Positions 32,699-41,818 of a stretch of 52,193 nt of DNA are shown piece by piece. The notes beneath the pieces were generated by a model. That model was given only the letters and a program-made list of their open reading frames with translations. It was not told the origin of the DNA and searched no databases. Each line of letters begins with the position of its first letter. Positions within the stretch are counted from its first letter, which is position 1. The stretch is from Acidobacteriota bacterium (GTDB lineage Bacteria; Acidobacteriota; Vicinamibacteria; Vicinamibacterales; JAHECP01), in contig JAHECP010000020.1 of the NCBI GenBank assembly GCA_024641665.1, positions 1-52,193 on the forward strand. Direction: 5' to 3'. The position numbers and the translations under genes were made by a program.

Positions 32699-34360
32699 AT
32701 GGCGCTGTTCAAGGAGGTCAAGAAGCCAGTCATCAAGGCGGGTGGTCAGGTCGGCGGCGAAATCAGCCCGCTGCGTCCCCGCTACGTCCCGAAGCAGGCG
32801 CCCTGTCTGGGCACCTGCCCCGGCGGCACCGACATCCGCGGCTGGCTGACGACGATCGCCCAGGCCGAGGCCTACGGCCGGACGGCCGAGCAGGCCTACG
32901 AGCTGGCCTGGGAGATCATCACCGATCGCAACCCGTTTCCGGCCGTCTGCGGCCGTGTCTGTCCCCATCCCTGCGAGGACGCGTGCAACCGCCAGGCGAA
33001 GGAAGGCCCGGTGGCCATCAATGCGCTCGAGCGGTTCGTCGGCGATTTCGCGATCCGCAAGAATCTGAAGCTGCACACCCTCACCGGCGCGCGAAGGGAG
33101 GAGCGCGTGGCCGTCGTCGGCGCCGGGCCGGCCGGCCTCTCCTGCGCGTACCAGCTCGCGCGGCGCGGCTATTCGGTGACGGTGTTCGAGGCATTCGCCA
33201 AGCCGGGTGGCATGCTGCGCTACGGCATCCCGCGGTACCGGCTCCCGGCCGACGTCCTCGACGCCGAGATCCAGCGCATCGCCGACCTGGGCGTGGAGGT
33301 GTGGTGCAACACCGCCGTCGGCCGTGACGTCAAGCTCGAGCAGCTGCGCGCCGACTACCAGGCGGTGTTCGTCGGCATCGGCGCACACAAGGGGTTGCAG
33401 CTCGGCGTGCCGGGCGAGGACGCACCCAACGTGTTCACCGGCACCGCGTTTCTGAACCACGTCAACAGCGGCGAGCCGGCGGAGCTGGGCGACCGAGTGA
33501 TCGTGATCGGCGGCGGCGACACCGCCATCGACGCGGCGCGCGTGAGCAAACGGCTGGGGGCGGAGGTCACGCTGATCTACCGGCGGACCCGCGCGGAGAT
33601 GCCGGCCATCAAGCCGGAGATCGAGGGCGCGCTCGAAGAGGGCGTGCAGATCGAGTTCCTGGCCGCGCCGGTCGAGATCCTCCAGCACGACGGTCGGGCT
33701 GTGGGCATGCGCTGCATCCGGATGGACCTCGGCGAGCCGGACAAGTCGGGCCGGCCCCGCCCCGTGCCGCGGCCGGGCTCCGAGTTCGAGGTTCCGGCGA
33801 CCGCGATCATCGCGGCCATCAGCCAGGAGCCGGACTTCGCGCCCCTGCCCGGCCTCCGCGAAGGCAAGGACTGGATCAAGGCGAACGAATGGGGCACCAC
33901 GCCGATCGACGGCGTGTTTGCCGGCGGCGACGACGTGAACCTGGGGCTGGTGACGATTGCCATCGGGCAGGGCCGGTTCGCCGCCGAGGCCATCGACGCC
34001 CGGCTGCGCGGCACGCCGCTCGAGAAACTGCCGGTGCCGCCGCCGATCAAGCCGGATCACATGAAGCTCGGGTGGTACAAGGAGAGCGCCCGGCACGAGC
34101 GGGCCCACGTGGCGGTCGCGGACCGCGGGCTCGAGACGGAGATCGAGCAGAGCCTGGCCGAGAACGAGGTCCTCGCGGAAGCCGGGCGCTGCATGTCGTG
34201 CGGTATGTGCATGGACTGTGAGGCGTGCTGGATGTACTGCACGAACAACGCGTTCGCGAAACTGCCGAAGGGCGAGCACTACAAGATCAAGCTCGAGCTG
34301 TGCAACGGCTGCAAGAAGTGCGCGGAGGAGTGCCCCTGCGGTTACATCGACCTGGTTTGA
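32699..34360 (+). CDS. dsrL: DsrL-type NAD(P)H:acceptor Fe-S flavoprotein
   Basis: This 553-residue cytoplasmic protein of the GltD/DsrL class has an N-terminal Cys-rich helical domain (PCLGTCPGGTD, CGRVCPHPCEDACNRQ), an FAD Rossmann motif (VAVVGAGPAGLSCAYQLARR ~136), and an NAD(P) motif (VIVIGGGDTAIDAARVSKRL ~268). A C-terminal ferredoxin part has CMSCGMCMDCEACWMYC and CNGCKKCAEECPCGYIDLV. DsrL in sulfur oxidisers couples DsrAB to NAD(H); a DsrL-2 branch occurs with dsrD-type operons. Gene order dsrABD-X-L-C places it in the sulfite reductase complex, so it could feed NAD(P)H electrons to DsrAB or work in reverse. A generic GltD-like oxidoreductase is the alternative. Confidence 0.78.
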   Translation: MALFKEVKKPVIKAGGQVGGEISPLRPRYVPKQAPCLGTCPGGTDIRGWLTTIAQAEAYGRTAEQAYELAWEIITDRNPFPAVCGRVCPHPCEDACNRQAKEGPVAINALERFVGDFAIRKNLKLHTLTGARREERVAVVGAGPAGLSCAYQLARRGYSVTVFEAFAKPGGMLRYGIPRYRLPADVLDAEIQRIADLGVEVWCNTAVGRDVKLEQLRADYQAVFVGIGAHKGLQLGVPGEDAPNVFTGTAFLNHVNSGEPAELGDRVIVIGGGDTAIDAARVSKRLGAEVTLIYRRTRAEMPAIKPEIEGALEEGVQIEFLAAPVEILQHDGRAVGMRCIRMDLGEPDKSGRPRPVPRPGSEFEVPATAIIAAISQEPDFAPLPGLREGKDWIKANEWGTTPIDGVFAGGDDVNLGLVTIAIGQGRFAAEAIDARLRGTPLEKLPVPPPIKPDHMKLGWYKESARHERAHVAVADRGLETEIEQSLAENEVLAEAGRCMSCGMCMDCEACWMYCTNNAFAKLPKGEHYKIKLELCNGCKKCAEECPCGYIDLV

Positions 34361-34375
34361 GACGGAGAGACTGCC

Positions 34376-34693
34376 GTGCCCACCATCGAACTGAACGGAC
34401 ACAACTACACCGTTGACGAAGACGGCTTCCTCGAGAACCCGGAGATCTGGAACGAAAGGGTCGCTCTGGACTTCGCCTCGACCGAAGGCGTGGCCGAGCT
34501 GACCGAGGCGCACTGGAAGGTGATCAACTACCTGCGCAACTACTACCTCCAGTACGGCATCGCACCCATGATCCGGAAGCTCTGCAAGGAGACCGGCTTC
34601 AAGCTGAACGAGATCTACGCGCTGTTCCCGTCTGGCCCGGCCAAGGGCGCCTGCAAGCTGGCGGGCCTTCCGAAGCCGACCGGGTGCGTGTAG
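34376..34693 (+). CDS. dsrC: DsrC, sulfur-carrying partner of DsrAB
   Basis: This 105-residue protein ends in GACKLAGLPKPTGCV, with both conserved cysteines, C93 and the penultimate C104, eleven residues apart. That distinguishes true DsrC from single-Cys TusE proteins. The body (TEAHWKVINYLRNYYLQYGI, KLCKETGFKLNEIYALFP) is classic. It starts at GTG 34376 after a GGAGAG element. DsrC takes sulfur from DsrAB as a trisulfide, which DsrMKJOP then reduces to release sulfide. It lies 15 bases after the DsrL gene and 4 bases before the next gene. Confidence 0.96.
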   Translation: MPTIELNGHNYTVDEDGFLENPEIWNERVALDFASTEGVAELTEAHWKVINYLRNYYLQYGIAPMIRKLCKETGFKLNEIYALFPSGPAKGACKLAGLPKPTGCV

Positions 34694-34697
34694 GGCC

Positions 34698-35228
34698 ATG
34701 GCTCCGACCACCGTCTCGCCGCGGACGTGCGATCTGTTCGCCCAGGAGTGGCTGGCGTGCACGCTCCGGACCTACCCGGAGCAGACGAGCCGCTTCCTGC
34801 GCGAGGAGCGGGATCCGTTCCGCAATCCGGTGGGCGAAACGCTGCGAACGGCCCTGACGGCGCTGGCCGGCGAGCTCCTCGGCGACTTCGACCGTCCGCG
34901 CGCGGCCGCCGCCCTCGAGGACATCGTCCGGATACGCGCCGTGCAGGACTTCACGCCGGCCGAGGCCGTGGGGTTCGTGCTCCTCGCCCGGGGTGCCGCG
35001 CGGTCGGTGGCCGGCCGTGGCGATGGGGGCGCCAGGCCCGGGTCGCTCGAGGCGCTCGATGCGAGGGTCGACGAGCTGGTCCTCGTCGCCTTCGATCTCT
35101 TCGCGCGGTGCCGCGAGGAGATTCACGCGATCGGCGCGCGCGCCGCGCGCCGGCGCGTCTACGTGTTGGAACGCGCCCAGGGCCTGTCGGACGACCTGAA
35201 GGCCGCGCCGCCGGCGCTCTGCGATTGA
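34698..35228 (+). CDS. RsbRD N-terminal-domain-like protein upstream of dsrM (possibly DsrT)
   Basis: This 176-residue helical protein resembles the RsbRD N-terminal sensor fold: AQEWLACTLRTYPEQTSRFL at the start, RDPFRNPVGETLRTALTALA, and a PAEAVGFVLLAR segment typical of these all-alpha domains, then DELVLVAFDLFARCREEI. Similar genes sit directly before dsrM in several sulfate reducers, and the DsrT of green sulfur bacteria has the same position; whether this is DsrT is a guess from place and size. No sulfatase, kinase or STAS domain follows. A regulatory or assembly role for the DsrMKJOP complex is likely. Confidence 0.6.
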   Translation: MAPTTVSPRTCDLFAQEWLACTLRTYPEQTSRFLREERDPFRNPVGETLRTALTALAGELLGDFDRPRAAAALEDIVRIRAVQDFTPAEAVGFVLLARGAARSVAGRGDGGARPGSLEALDARVDELVLVAFDLFARCREEIHAIGARAARRRVYVLERAQGLSDDLKAAPPALCD

Positions 35229-35247
35229 CGGACAGGGGACGTTGCCC

Positions 35248-36297
35248 ATGAACGCGTTGCTGTCACTCGTCGCCGTCTCGATCCTGGTGGCGCTCGCCTG
35301 GGTCGGGGGGTCGGTCGCGTCGCTGCGATCGGTCTTCGGGATCGTGGTGCCGGCCGCCGCCGTGGCGATCTTCGTCGTGGGGCTGGCGGCACGCGTGACC
35401 CGCTGGGCGCTCACGCCGGTGCCGTTCCGCATTCCGACGACGTGCGGGCAGCAGCGCACGCTGCCGTGGATCAAAGCGAGCTGGATCGAGAGCCCGTGGA
35501 CGCGCGCGGGCGTGGTCGTGCGGATGGCGCTCGAGGTGCTGCTGTTCCGGTCGCTGTTCCGAAACACGCAGGCGGCCATGACCGCCGAGCCCATTCCCGC
35601 CGCCGGGCAGGACGCGCACGGCGCCGCGCCGGCCGCCCGTGGGCTCCGGCGGCTGGTGTACGGCGAGGAGAAGTGGCTCTGGCTGGCGGCGCTCGCGTTC
35701 CACTGGTCGTTCCTGGTGGTGCTCCTGCGGCACCTGCGCTTCGTCGTGGAGCCGCCGCCGGCATGGGTCGACGCGATTGCCGCCGTCGACGGGTTCTTCC
35801 AGGTCGGCGTGCCGGTGCTGTACATGACCGACGTGCTGCTGCTGGCGGCGCTCGGCTATCTGCTGCTGCGCCGGCTGGTGGACGCGCGGATCCGCTACCT
35901 GTCGCTCCTCCAGGACTATTTCGCGCTGTACCTGCTCATCGGGCTGGTCGGGTCGGGCGTGCTGATGCGGTATTTCGTGCGCCCGGACGTGGTGGCGATC
36001 AAGGAGCTGGCGCTGGGGCTGGTGACCTTCGCGCCCGTCGTGCCCGCCACGGTGAGCCCGTTCTTCTTCGTGCACCTGACGCTGGTAAGCGTGCTGCTGG
36101 CGTACTTTCCCTTCAGCAAGCTGGTGCACATGGCGGGCGTGTTCCTGAGCCCGACGCGGAACCTGGCCAACACCAACCGCATGCGCCGCCACGTGAACCC
36201 CTGGAACTACCCTGTGAAGGTGCACACGTACGAGGAATGGGAGGACGAGTTCCGCGACAAGATCAAGGCGGCCGGCCTCCCGCTCGAGAAGGCATAG
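35248..36297 (+). CDS. dsrM: DsrM membrane b-type haem subunit
   Basis: This 349-residue integral membrane protein of the NarI/HdrE/DsrM class has helices at about 5-25, 33-53, then after a loop ~145-165 (LAALAFHWSFLVVLLRHLRF) and three more toward the end. Candidate haem His residues lie in AFHWSFLVVLLRHLRF and in FVHLTLVSVLLAYFPFSKLV. The tail HVNPWNYPVKVHTYEEWEDE is typical of DsrM. The better start is ATG 35248, not the upstream TTG. It takes electrons from menaquinol for DsrK, encoded 4 bases downstream. A distant paralog lies at 43178-44113. Confidence 0.92.
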   Translation: MNALLSLVAVSILVALAWVGGSVASLRSVFGIVVPAAAVAIFVVGLAARVTRWALTPVPFRIPTTCGQQRTLPWIKASWIESPWTRAGVVVRMALEVLLFRSLFRNTQAAMTAEPIPAAGQDAHGAAPAARGLRRLVYGEEKWLWLAALAFHWSFLVVLLRHLRFVVEPPPAWVDAIAAVDGFFQVGVPVLYMTDVLLLAALGYLLLRRLVDARIRYLSLLQDYFALYLLIGLVGSGVLMRYFVRPDVVAIKELALGLVTFAPVVPATVSPFFFVHLTLVSVLLAYFPFSKLVHMAGVFLSPTRNLANTNRMRRHVNPWNYPVKVHTYEEWEDEFRDKIKAAGLPLEKA

Positions 36298-36301
36298 CCT
36301 C

Positions 36302-37936
36302 ATGGCCGATCAGACGCCGAGCCCGGAAACGCTGACCCAGGTCGAGTACCGGCCGCGGGCGAAGAACTGGCTCGATCCGCACGTGGAGTTCCGCAGGGGG
36401 ACCTTCTGCTACAGCGCGCTGCCGAAGAGTCTCAAGGCCCTCGACCTGCCGAACCCGCGCGAGTGGCAGCCGTTCCACCGGGACTGGAAGCTGCCGCCGG
36501 ACTGGAAGGCGATCATCCTCGAGGGGATGAAGGACCGGCTCGATCGGTTTCGCTCCTTCCGCCTGTTCATGGACATCTGCGTGCGCTGCGGGGCGTGCGC
36601 CGACAAGTGTCACTTCTACCTGGGCTCCGGCGACCCGAAGAACATGCCGGTTGTGCGGGCCGAGCTCATCCGCTCGGTCTACCGGCGCTACTTCACGACC
36701 GCCGGGCGGCTGTTCGGCGAGGCGGTCGGGGCGCGTGAGCTGACCGAGGACGTGCTGAAGGAGTGGTTCTACTACTTCTATCAGTGTACCGAGTGCCGGC
36801 GCTGCTCGGTCTTCTGTCCGTACGGCATCGACACGGCCGAGGTCACAATGATTGGCCGCGAGCTCCTGAACTTGGTGGGCTGCAACATCAACTGGGTGCT
36901 CGAGCCGGTCGCCAACTGCTTCCGCACCGGCAACCATCTGGGCGTCCAGCCGCACGGCTTCAAGGACAGCATCGACTTCGCGGTCGACGAGCTCGAGGAA
37001 ATCACCGGCGTCCGCATCGAGGCGCCGATCAACAAGAAGGGCGCCGAGATTCTCTTCGTGGTCCCGTCGGCCGACTATTTCGCCTCGCCGCACTACTACA
37101 CGCTGCTCGGCTACCTGCTGCTGTTCCACGAGATTGGCCTCGACTACACGTTCAGCGCGTTCGCATCGGAAGGCGGCAACTTCGGTCTGTTCACCTCGCA
37201 CGAGATGATCAAGCGCCTGAACGCCAAGATCTACGCGGAGGCGAAGCGGCTCGGCGTGAAGTGGATCCTGGGCGGCGAGTGCGGCCACATGTGGCGGGTG
37301 CTCCACCAGTACATGGACACCATGAACGGACCGGCCGACTTCCTGGAGGTGCCGGTCTCGCCGGTGACCGGCACGCGGTTCGACAACACCGCCTCGACGC
37401 GGATGGTCCACATCTGCGAGTTCACGGCGGATCTGGTGCGGCACAACAGGCTCCGGCTGGACCCGACGCGCAACGACAAGTGGCGTGTCACGTTCCACGA
37501 CTCGTGCAATCCGGCGCGCGCCATGGGGCTGCTCGAGGAGCCGCGGTACCTCATTCGCGCCACCTGCCGCCACTTCCACGAGATGCCAGAGAACACGATT
37601 CGCGAGCAGACGTTCTGCTGCGGCAGCGGGTCGGGCCTCGGCACCGACGAGAACCTCGAGATGCGGCTGCGCGGCGGCTTCCCGCGGGCCAACGCCGTGC
37701 GCTACGTCCACGAGCGGCACGGCGTGAACCTGCTGGCCTGCATCTGCGCGATCGACAAGGCCACGCTGCCGCCGCTGCTCGAGTACTGGGTGCCGGGCGT
37801 GGAGGTCGCCGGGATCCACGAGCTGGTCGGCAACGCGCTGATCGTGAAGGGCGGACGCGAACGGACGACCGACCTGCGCGGCGATCCGTTCGAGCGCGAG
37901 GCGCCCGCGGCCGAGGAGGAGCCCGTCCATGCGTGA
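36302..37936 (+). CDS. dsrK: DsrK cytoplasmic Fe-S (HdrD-like) subunit
   Basis: This 544-residue protein begins with the DsrK signature region GTFCYSALPKSLKALDLPNP (~33-52). It has two 4Fe-4S groups (CVRCGACADKC and CTECRRCSVFCPYG). The C-terminal CCG (cysteine-rich) domain includes HDSCNPARAMG, FCCGSGSGLGTDENLEMRLR and CICAIDK, which form a noncubane-type [4Fe-4S] catalytic site as in heterodisulfide reductase. It is thought to reduce the DsrC trisulfide. It overlaps dsrJ copy 2 by 8 bases. Length and motifs are complete. Confidence 0.94.
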   Translation: MADQTPSPETLTQVEYRPRAKNWLDPHVEFRRGTFCYSALPKSLKALDLPNPREWQPFHRDWKLPPDWKAIILEGMKDRLDRFRSFRLFMDICVRCGACADKCHFYLGSGDPKNMPVVRAELIRSVYRRYFTTAGRLFGEAVGARELTEDVLKEWFYYFYQCTECRRCSVFCPYGIDTAEVTMIGRELLNLVGCNINWVLEPVANCFRTGNHLGVQPHGFKDSIDFAVDELEEITGVRIEAPINKKGAEILFVVPSADYFASPHYYTLLGYLLLFHEIGLDYTFSAFASEGGNFGLFTSHEMIKRLNAKIYAEAKRLGVKWILGGECGHMWRVLHQYMDTMNGPADFLEVPVSPVTGTRFDNTASTRMVHICEFTADLVRHNRLRLDPTRNDKWRVTFHDSCNPARAMGLLEEPRYLIRATCRHFHEMPENTIREQTFCCGSGSGLGTDENLEMRLRGGFPRANAVRYVHERHGVNLLACICAIDKATLPPLLEYWVPGVEVAGIHELVGNALIVKGGRERTTDLRGDPFEREAPAAEEEPVHA

Positions 37937-38324
37937 CCGCTACGTCATTCTCGCGGCGCTCGTCCTGTTCTTCGTCCTGGTGACCGCGCCGGTCTGGTAC
38001 GCGCGAGCGGCCGGCGAGAAGGCCGGCGGGCCGGATGTGAAGCTGCCGACGCAGGAGAAGGCGTGCGTCATGCCCGTCGACTACATGCGGACGTCGCACA
38101 TGGACCTGCTGATCAGCTGGCGCGAGCGCGTCGTCCGGGAGAACATCCGGACGTGGACGGCGCCCGACGGCACGGTGTACACGGTCAGCCTGTCGGGTAC
38201 CTGTCTCAAGTGCCACACGAACAAGGCGGAGTTCTGCGACCGCTGCCACGACTACGCCGGCGTCACGCCCTACTGCTGGGACTGTCACGTGGATCCGGCG
38301 GCGATCGCCAGGAGCAGGCCATGA
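37929..38324 (+). CDS. dsrJ: DsrJ triheme cytochrome c (second copy)
   Basis: This 131-residue protein has one N-terminal helix (residues ~6-24). CXXCH sites are C92-C95-H96 (CLKCH), C103-C106-H107 (CDRCH) and C116-C119-H120 (CWDCH), plus lone Cys46 in KACVMPVDYMRTSHMDLL, the Cys ligand expected in DsrJ. All three haem sites keep the same residue numbers as in copy 1, though sequence elsewhere differs. It starts inside dsrK and overlaps dsrO by 4 bases, the compact arrangement of a complete dsrMKJOP operon. It faces the periplasm. Confidence 0.93.
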   Translation: MRDRYVILAALVLFFVLVTAPVWYARAAGEKAGGPDVKLPTQEKACVMPVDYMRTSHMDLLISWRERVVRENIRTWTAPDGTVYTVSLSGTCLKCHTNKAEFCDRCHDYAGVTPYCWDCHVDPAAIARSRP

Positions 38325-39088
38325 GCATCAGCAGACGCGGGTTCCTCGGCGCGGCGGGCCTGTCCGCGCTCGCCCTGGCGTCGAAGTCGACGCTGGACGC
38401 GTTGGGGTTCGAGGCGGCGCCGCAGGAGCCGACGTCCGCCGCGGCGGGCACGCGCTGGGCGATGGTCGTCGACCCGCGCAAGTGCCTGGATCAGGGCGAC
38501 TGCACCAAGTGCATCGAGGCATGCGACTACGCGCACAACGTGCCGCACATCACGAATCCGGCGCACGAGGTCAAGTGGATCTGGAAGGAGCCGTTCGAGG
38601 ACGCGTTTCCCTTCCTCGAGGTCGACTACGCGCCGGAGGCCTTTCGCGAGCAGCCGGTCATGGTGCTCTGCAACCACTGCGACAACGCTCCGTGCGTGCG
38701 GGTCTGCCCGACGCAGGCGACGTGGAAGCGGGACGATGGCATCGTGATGATGGACTGGCACCGCTGCATCGGCTGCCGCTACTGCATGGCGGCGTGCCCG
38801 TACGGCTCGCGCAGCTTCAACTGGGGCGACCCGCGGCCGGCGATGGCCAGCCTGAACCCGGACTACCCGACCCGGACCAAGGGCGTGGTGGAGAAGTGCA
38901 CGTTCTGCGAGGAGCGCCTCGCCGTGGGCCAGCGGCCGGCCTGCGTGGACGCCTGCCCGGCCAGGGCCCTCGTGTTCGGCAACCTGGACGATCCGGAGGG
39001 CGAGGTCCGCTCGCTGCTGCGCGCGCGCTTCGCCGTGCGCCGGAAGGCCGAGCTGGGCACGGGCCCGGCCGTCTACTACCTCGTCTGA
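38321..39088 (+). CDS. dsrO: DsrO periplasmic Fe-S protein (second copy)
   Basis: This 255-residue Tat-exported protein (SISRRGFLGAAGLSALALAS) has four iron-sulfur groups: CLDQGDCTKCIEACDYAHN, CNHCDNAPCVRVCPTQAT, CIGCRYCMAACPYGSR and CTFCEERLAVGQRPACVDAC. ATG 38321 overlaps the dsrJ stop by four bases. It should relay electrons between DsrJ and DsrP on the outer face of the inner membrane. Compared with copy 1 (27518-28273), it has a longer insertion after the first cluster group (EPFEDAFPFLEVDYAPEAF). Confidence 0.93.
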   Translation: MSISRRGFLGAAGLSALALASKSTLDALGFEAAPQEPTSAAAGTRWAMVVDPRKCLDQGDCTKCIEACDYAHNVPHITNPAHEVKWIWKEPFEDAFPFLEVDYAPEAFREQPVMVLCNHCDNAPCVRVCPTQATWKRDDGIVMMDWHRCIGCRYCMAACPYGSRSFNWGDPRPAMASLNPDYPTRTKGVVEKCTFCEERLAVGQRPACVDACPARALVFGNLDDPEGEVRSLLRARFAVRRKAELGTGPAVYYLV

Positions 39089-39098
39089 GGGGTACCCC

Positions 39099-40265
39099 AT
39101 GTTCATGTTCGAGAAGGCAATCGTTGGCAGCCGGCGCTACTGGACGTGGGTGTGCGGCCTGCTGGTGGTGATCGCCGTCGCGTTCCTCGCCTACCTCCGG
39201 CAGCTGCAGGTCGGCCTCGCCATCACCGGCATGAGCCGCGACGTGACCTGGGGGCTCTACATCGCGCAGTTCACGTTCTTCGTCGGCGTCGCGGCGTCGG
39301 CCGTCATGGTGGTCCTGCCGTACTACCTGCACGACTTCAAGGCGTTCGGCCGCATCACGATCCTGGGCGAGTTCCTGGCCATTGCGTCCGTGACGATGTG
39401 CGCGCTGTTCATCCTCGTGGACATGGGACAGCCGATGCGCGTGCTGAACGTCATGCTGCACCCCACGCTCCACTCGATGATGTTCTGGGACATGATGTCG
39501 CTCGGCGGCTACCTACTGCTGAACGCCGTCATCGCGCTCGTGACCCTGGGCGCCGAGCGCAAGCGGGTCGCGCCGCCGGCGTGGATCCGGCCGGTGATCA
39601 TCGTGTCGATCCCCTGGGCGGTCAGCATCCACACCGTGACGGCGTTCCTGTACAACGGCCTGCCGGGACGCTCGTTCTGGTTGACGGCGATCCTGGCGCC
39701 ACGGTTCCTGGCGTCCGCGTTCGCGGCCGGCCCGGCGCTCCTGATCCTGCTCTGCCTGGTGATCCGGAAGGTGACCTGGTTCGACGCCGGCCGCGAGCCG
39801 ATCCAGAAGCTGGCGGTCATCGTCACCTACGCGATGCTGCTGAACGTGTTCTTCGTGGGCCTGGAGCTGTTCACCGCGCTCTACAGCCAGATTCCCGAGC
39901 ACGTCGAGCACTTCCAGTACCTGTTCCTCGGGCTGCACGGACAGGCGACGCTCGCGCCCTGGATGTGGACCTCGTCGGTGCTGGGCGTCGTCTCGCTGGG
40001 GCTGCTGCTCGTCCCCTCCATGCGGCGGCGGGAGCCCGTGCTGGCGGTCACCTGCGTGATGGTGTTCGTGTCGCTCTGGATCGACAAGGGCCTGGGCCTG
40101 ATCGTGGGCGGGTTCGTGCCGTCGCCCTTCGGGGCCGTCGTGCGGTACGTGCCGACCGTGCCCGAGGTGCTCATCGTGCTCGGCATCTGGGCGGCCGGCT
40201 TCCTGCTGGTGACGCTGTTCTACAAGATCACCCTGTCGGTGCGTGCGGAGGTGGCCGCGTCGTGA
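39099..40265 (+). CDS. dsrP: DsrP NrfD-type membrane subunit (second copy)
   Basis: This 388-residue protein has about ten helices. The typical NrfD/DsrP opening is present (WTWVCGLLVVIAVAFLAYLR, GMSRDVTWGLYIAQFTFFVG), as is a middle loop with VDMGQPMRVLNVMLHPTLHS and the helix-rich end VLIVLGIWAAGFLLVTLFYK. It exchanges electrons with menaquinone on behalf of DsrO/J. It starts 10 bases after dsrO and its stop overlaps the GTG of dsrN. It is closer to a typical DsrP in length than copy 1. Confidence 0.93.
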   Translation: MFMFEKAIVGSRRYWTWVCGLLVVIAVAFLAYLRQLQVGLAITGMSRDVTWGLYIAQFTFFVGVAASAVMVVLPYYLHDFKAFGRITILGEFLAIASVTMCALFILVDMGQPMRVLNVMLHPTLHSMMFWDMMSLGGYLLLNAVIALVTLGAERKRVAPPAWIRPVIIVSIPWAVSIHTVTAFLYNGLPGRSFWLTAILAPRFLASAFAAGPALLILLCLVIRKVTWFDAGREPIQKLAVIVTYAMLLNVFFVGLELFTALYSQIPEHVEHFQYLFLGLHGQATLAPWMWTSSVLGVVSLGLLLVPSMRRREPVLAVTCVMVFVSLWIDKGLGLIVGGFVPSPFGAVVRYVPTVPEVLIVLGIWAAGFLLVTLFYKITLSVRAEVAAS

Positions 40266-41716
40266 ACCCCGAATCGCCCCTCGACGTGCGGTCGGCGCCT
40301 CCCCGCCTGGTCGTGGGCGGGCTCGGCGGAGACTCGGGCAAGACCCTCGTGTCGCTCGCGCTCGTCCAGGCGGCGCGACAGAAGGGGCTCGAGGTTCAGG
40401 CGTTCAAGAAGGGACCCGACTACATCGATCCGGCGTGGCTCGGCTGGGCGTCGGGGCGGCCTGCGCGTAACCTCGACACCTATCTCATGGGCGTCGAGGG
40501 CGCGCGGCAGGCCTTCCTCCACGCCACGCCCGGCGTCGATCTCGCGGTCGTCGAGGGCAACCGGGGGCTGTACGACGGCGTGGACGCGCTTGGCACGCAC
40601 AGCAGCGCCGAACTCGCCAAGGCGCTCGAGGCGCCCGTGGTCCTGGTCGTGAACGCGACGAAGACCACCCGCACCGTGGCCGCGCTGGTGCTCGGGTGCC
40701 AGACGCTCGACCCGGCCGTGTCCATCGCGGGTGTCGTGCTCAACCAGGTGAACGGCGTGCGCCACGAGCGGGTCATCCGCGGGGCGATCGAATCGGTGTG
40801 CCGCATTCCGGTGCTGGGCGTGCTGCCGCGGATTCCGGCCGTGACGCTCCTGCCGGGGCGTCACATGGGGCTGGTGCCGCCGGCGGAGCATGGCGACCTG
40901 GCGGCGCTGGCCGGCCGGCTGGCGGATCTGGTCGGCCCGCGGCTGGACGTCGCGGCGATCCTCGACGTCGCCCGCCGCGCGCCCGCGCGCGCGTGGCCGG
41001 TCGCGCCGGCGGCCGGCGGCCCCGACGGCCGGGGCCTGCGGATCGGCTACCTGCGCGATTCGGCGTTCACGTTCTACTACCCCGAAAACCTGGAAGGGCT
41101 GGAGGCCGCCGGCGCCGAGCTGGTGCCGATCTCGAGCCTGACGGCGGATGGGCTGCCGTCCGGCCTGCACGCGCTCTACATCGGCGGCGGCTTTCCCGAA
41201 ACCCACGCCGCTGCGATCGCGGCGAACCGGACGTTCCTCGACGACCTGCGGCGCCAGGCGGAGGCCGGGATGCCGGTCTACGCCGAGTGCGGCGGGCTGA
41301 TGCTGCTCGCGCGGAGCCTGCGACAGGGCGAGGCGGTCAGCCCGATGGCGGGCGTGCTGCCGTGCGACGTGGAGTTCTGCGCGACCCCGCAGGGGCACGG
41401 CTACACCGAGATGGTGGTGGACACGCCGAATCCGTTCTTCCCCACGGGCACGCGGATGCGCGGGCACGAGTTCCACTATTCGCGTCTCGTCCGGACGGGC
41501 GAACGGCTCGAGACGGCGTGCGCCCTGCGCCGGGGCGTCGGCAGCATCTACGCGCGCGACGGGGTCGTCGTGCGCAACGTGTGGGCGACCTACGCGCACG
41601 TGCATGCCACCTCGACACCGGAGTGGGTGCCGGGCCTCGTCCGGGCGGCGCGGGCGCAGGCGGAGCGGATGGATCGAGGCGCGGCCGCGGATCGGGCCGC
41701 GTCGGTGAACGGCTGA
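40262..41716 (+). CDS. dsrN: DsrN, sirohaem amide synthase (CobB/CbiA family)
   Basis: This 484-residue glutamine-dependent amidotransferase resembles cobyrinic acid a,c-diamide synthase. The N-terminal ATP-binding half has GGDSGKTLVSLALVQAAR and KKGPDYIDPAWL, and the C-terminal class I glutaminase has the nucleophile Cys in VYAECGGLMLLAR and a GHEFHYSR region. In sulfur-pathway operons this family amidates sirohaem for DsrAB. The GTG start overlaps dsrP (GTGA). The alternative is a true cobalamin enzyme, but no cobalamin genes surround it. The 102 bases between its stop and sat hold only a small stem-loop. Confidence 0.88.
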   Translation: MNPESPLDVRSAPPRLVVGGLGGDSGKTLVSLALVQAARQKGLEVQAFKKGPDYIDPAWLGWASGRPARNLDTYLMGVEGARQAFLHATPGVDLAVVEGNRGLYDGVDALGTHSSAELAKALEAPVVLVVNATKTTRTVAALVLGCQTLDPAVSIAGVVLNQVNGVRHERVIRGAIESVCRIPVLGVLPRIPAVTLLPGRHMGLVPPAEHGDLAALAGRLADLVGPRLDVAAILDVARRAPARAWPVAPAAGGPDGRGLRIGYLRDSAFTFYYPENLEGLEAAGAELVPISSLTADGLPSGLHALYIGGGFPETHAAAIAANRTFLDDLRRQAEAGMPVYAECGGLMLLARSLRQGEAVSPMAGVLPCDVEFCATPQGHGYTEMVVDTPNPFFPTGTRMRGHEFHYSRLVRTGERLETACALRRGVGSIYARDGVVVRNVWATYAHVHATSTPEWVPGLVRAARAQAERMDRGAAADRAASVNG

Positions 41717-41721
41717 CGAAT

Positions 41722-41742
41722 GGCGCCCGCCGCGTGGGCGCC
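41722..41742 (+). other. Small stem-loop between dsrN and sat
   Basis: GGCGCCC (41722-41728) pairs with GGGCGCC (41736-41742) across a seven-base loop, just after the dsrN stop. No T-run follows. It may be a weak attenuator or an RNA-processing site before sat. Confidence 0.3.
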
Positions 41743-41818
41743 CGGGAACGGACACGCGCGGGGCTGCCGGCAAACGCTTGTGACAGGCCGGCGGGTTCCC
41801 CCAACGACGAGGTGCTTC

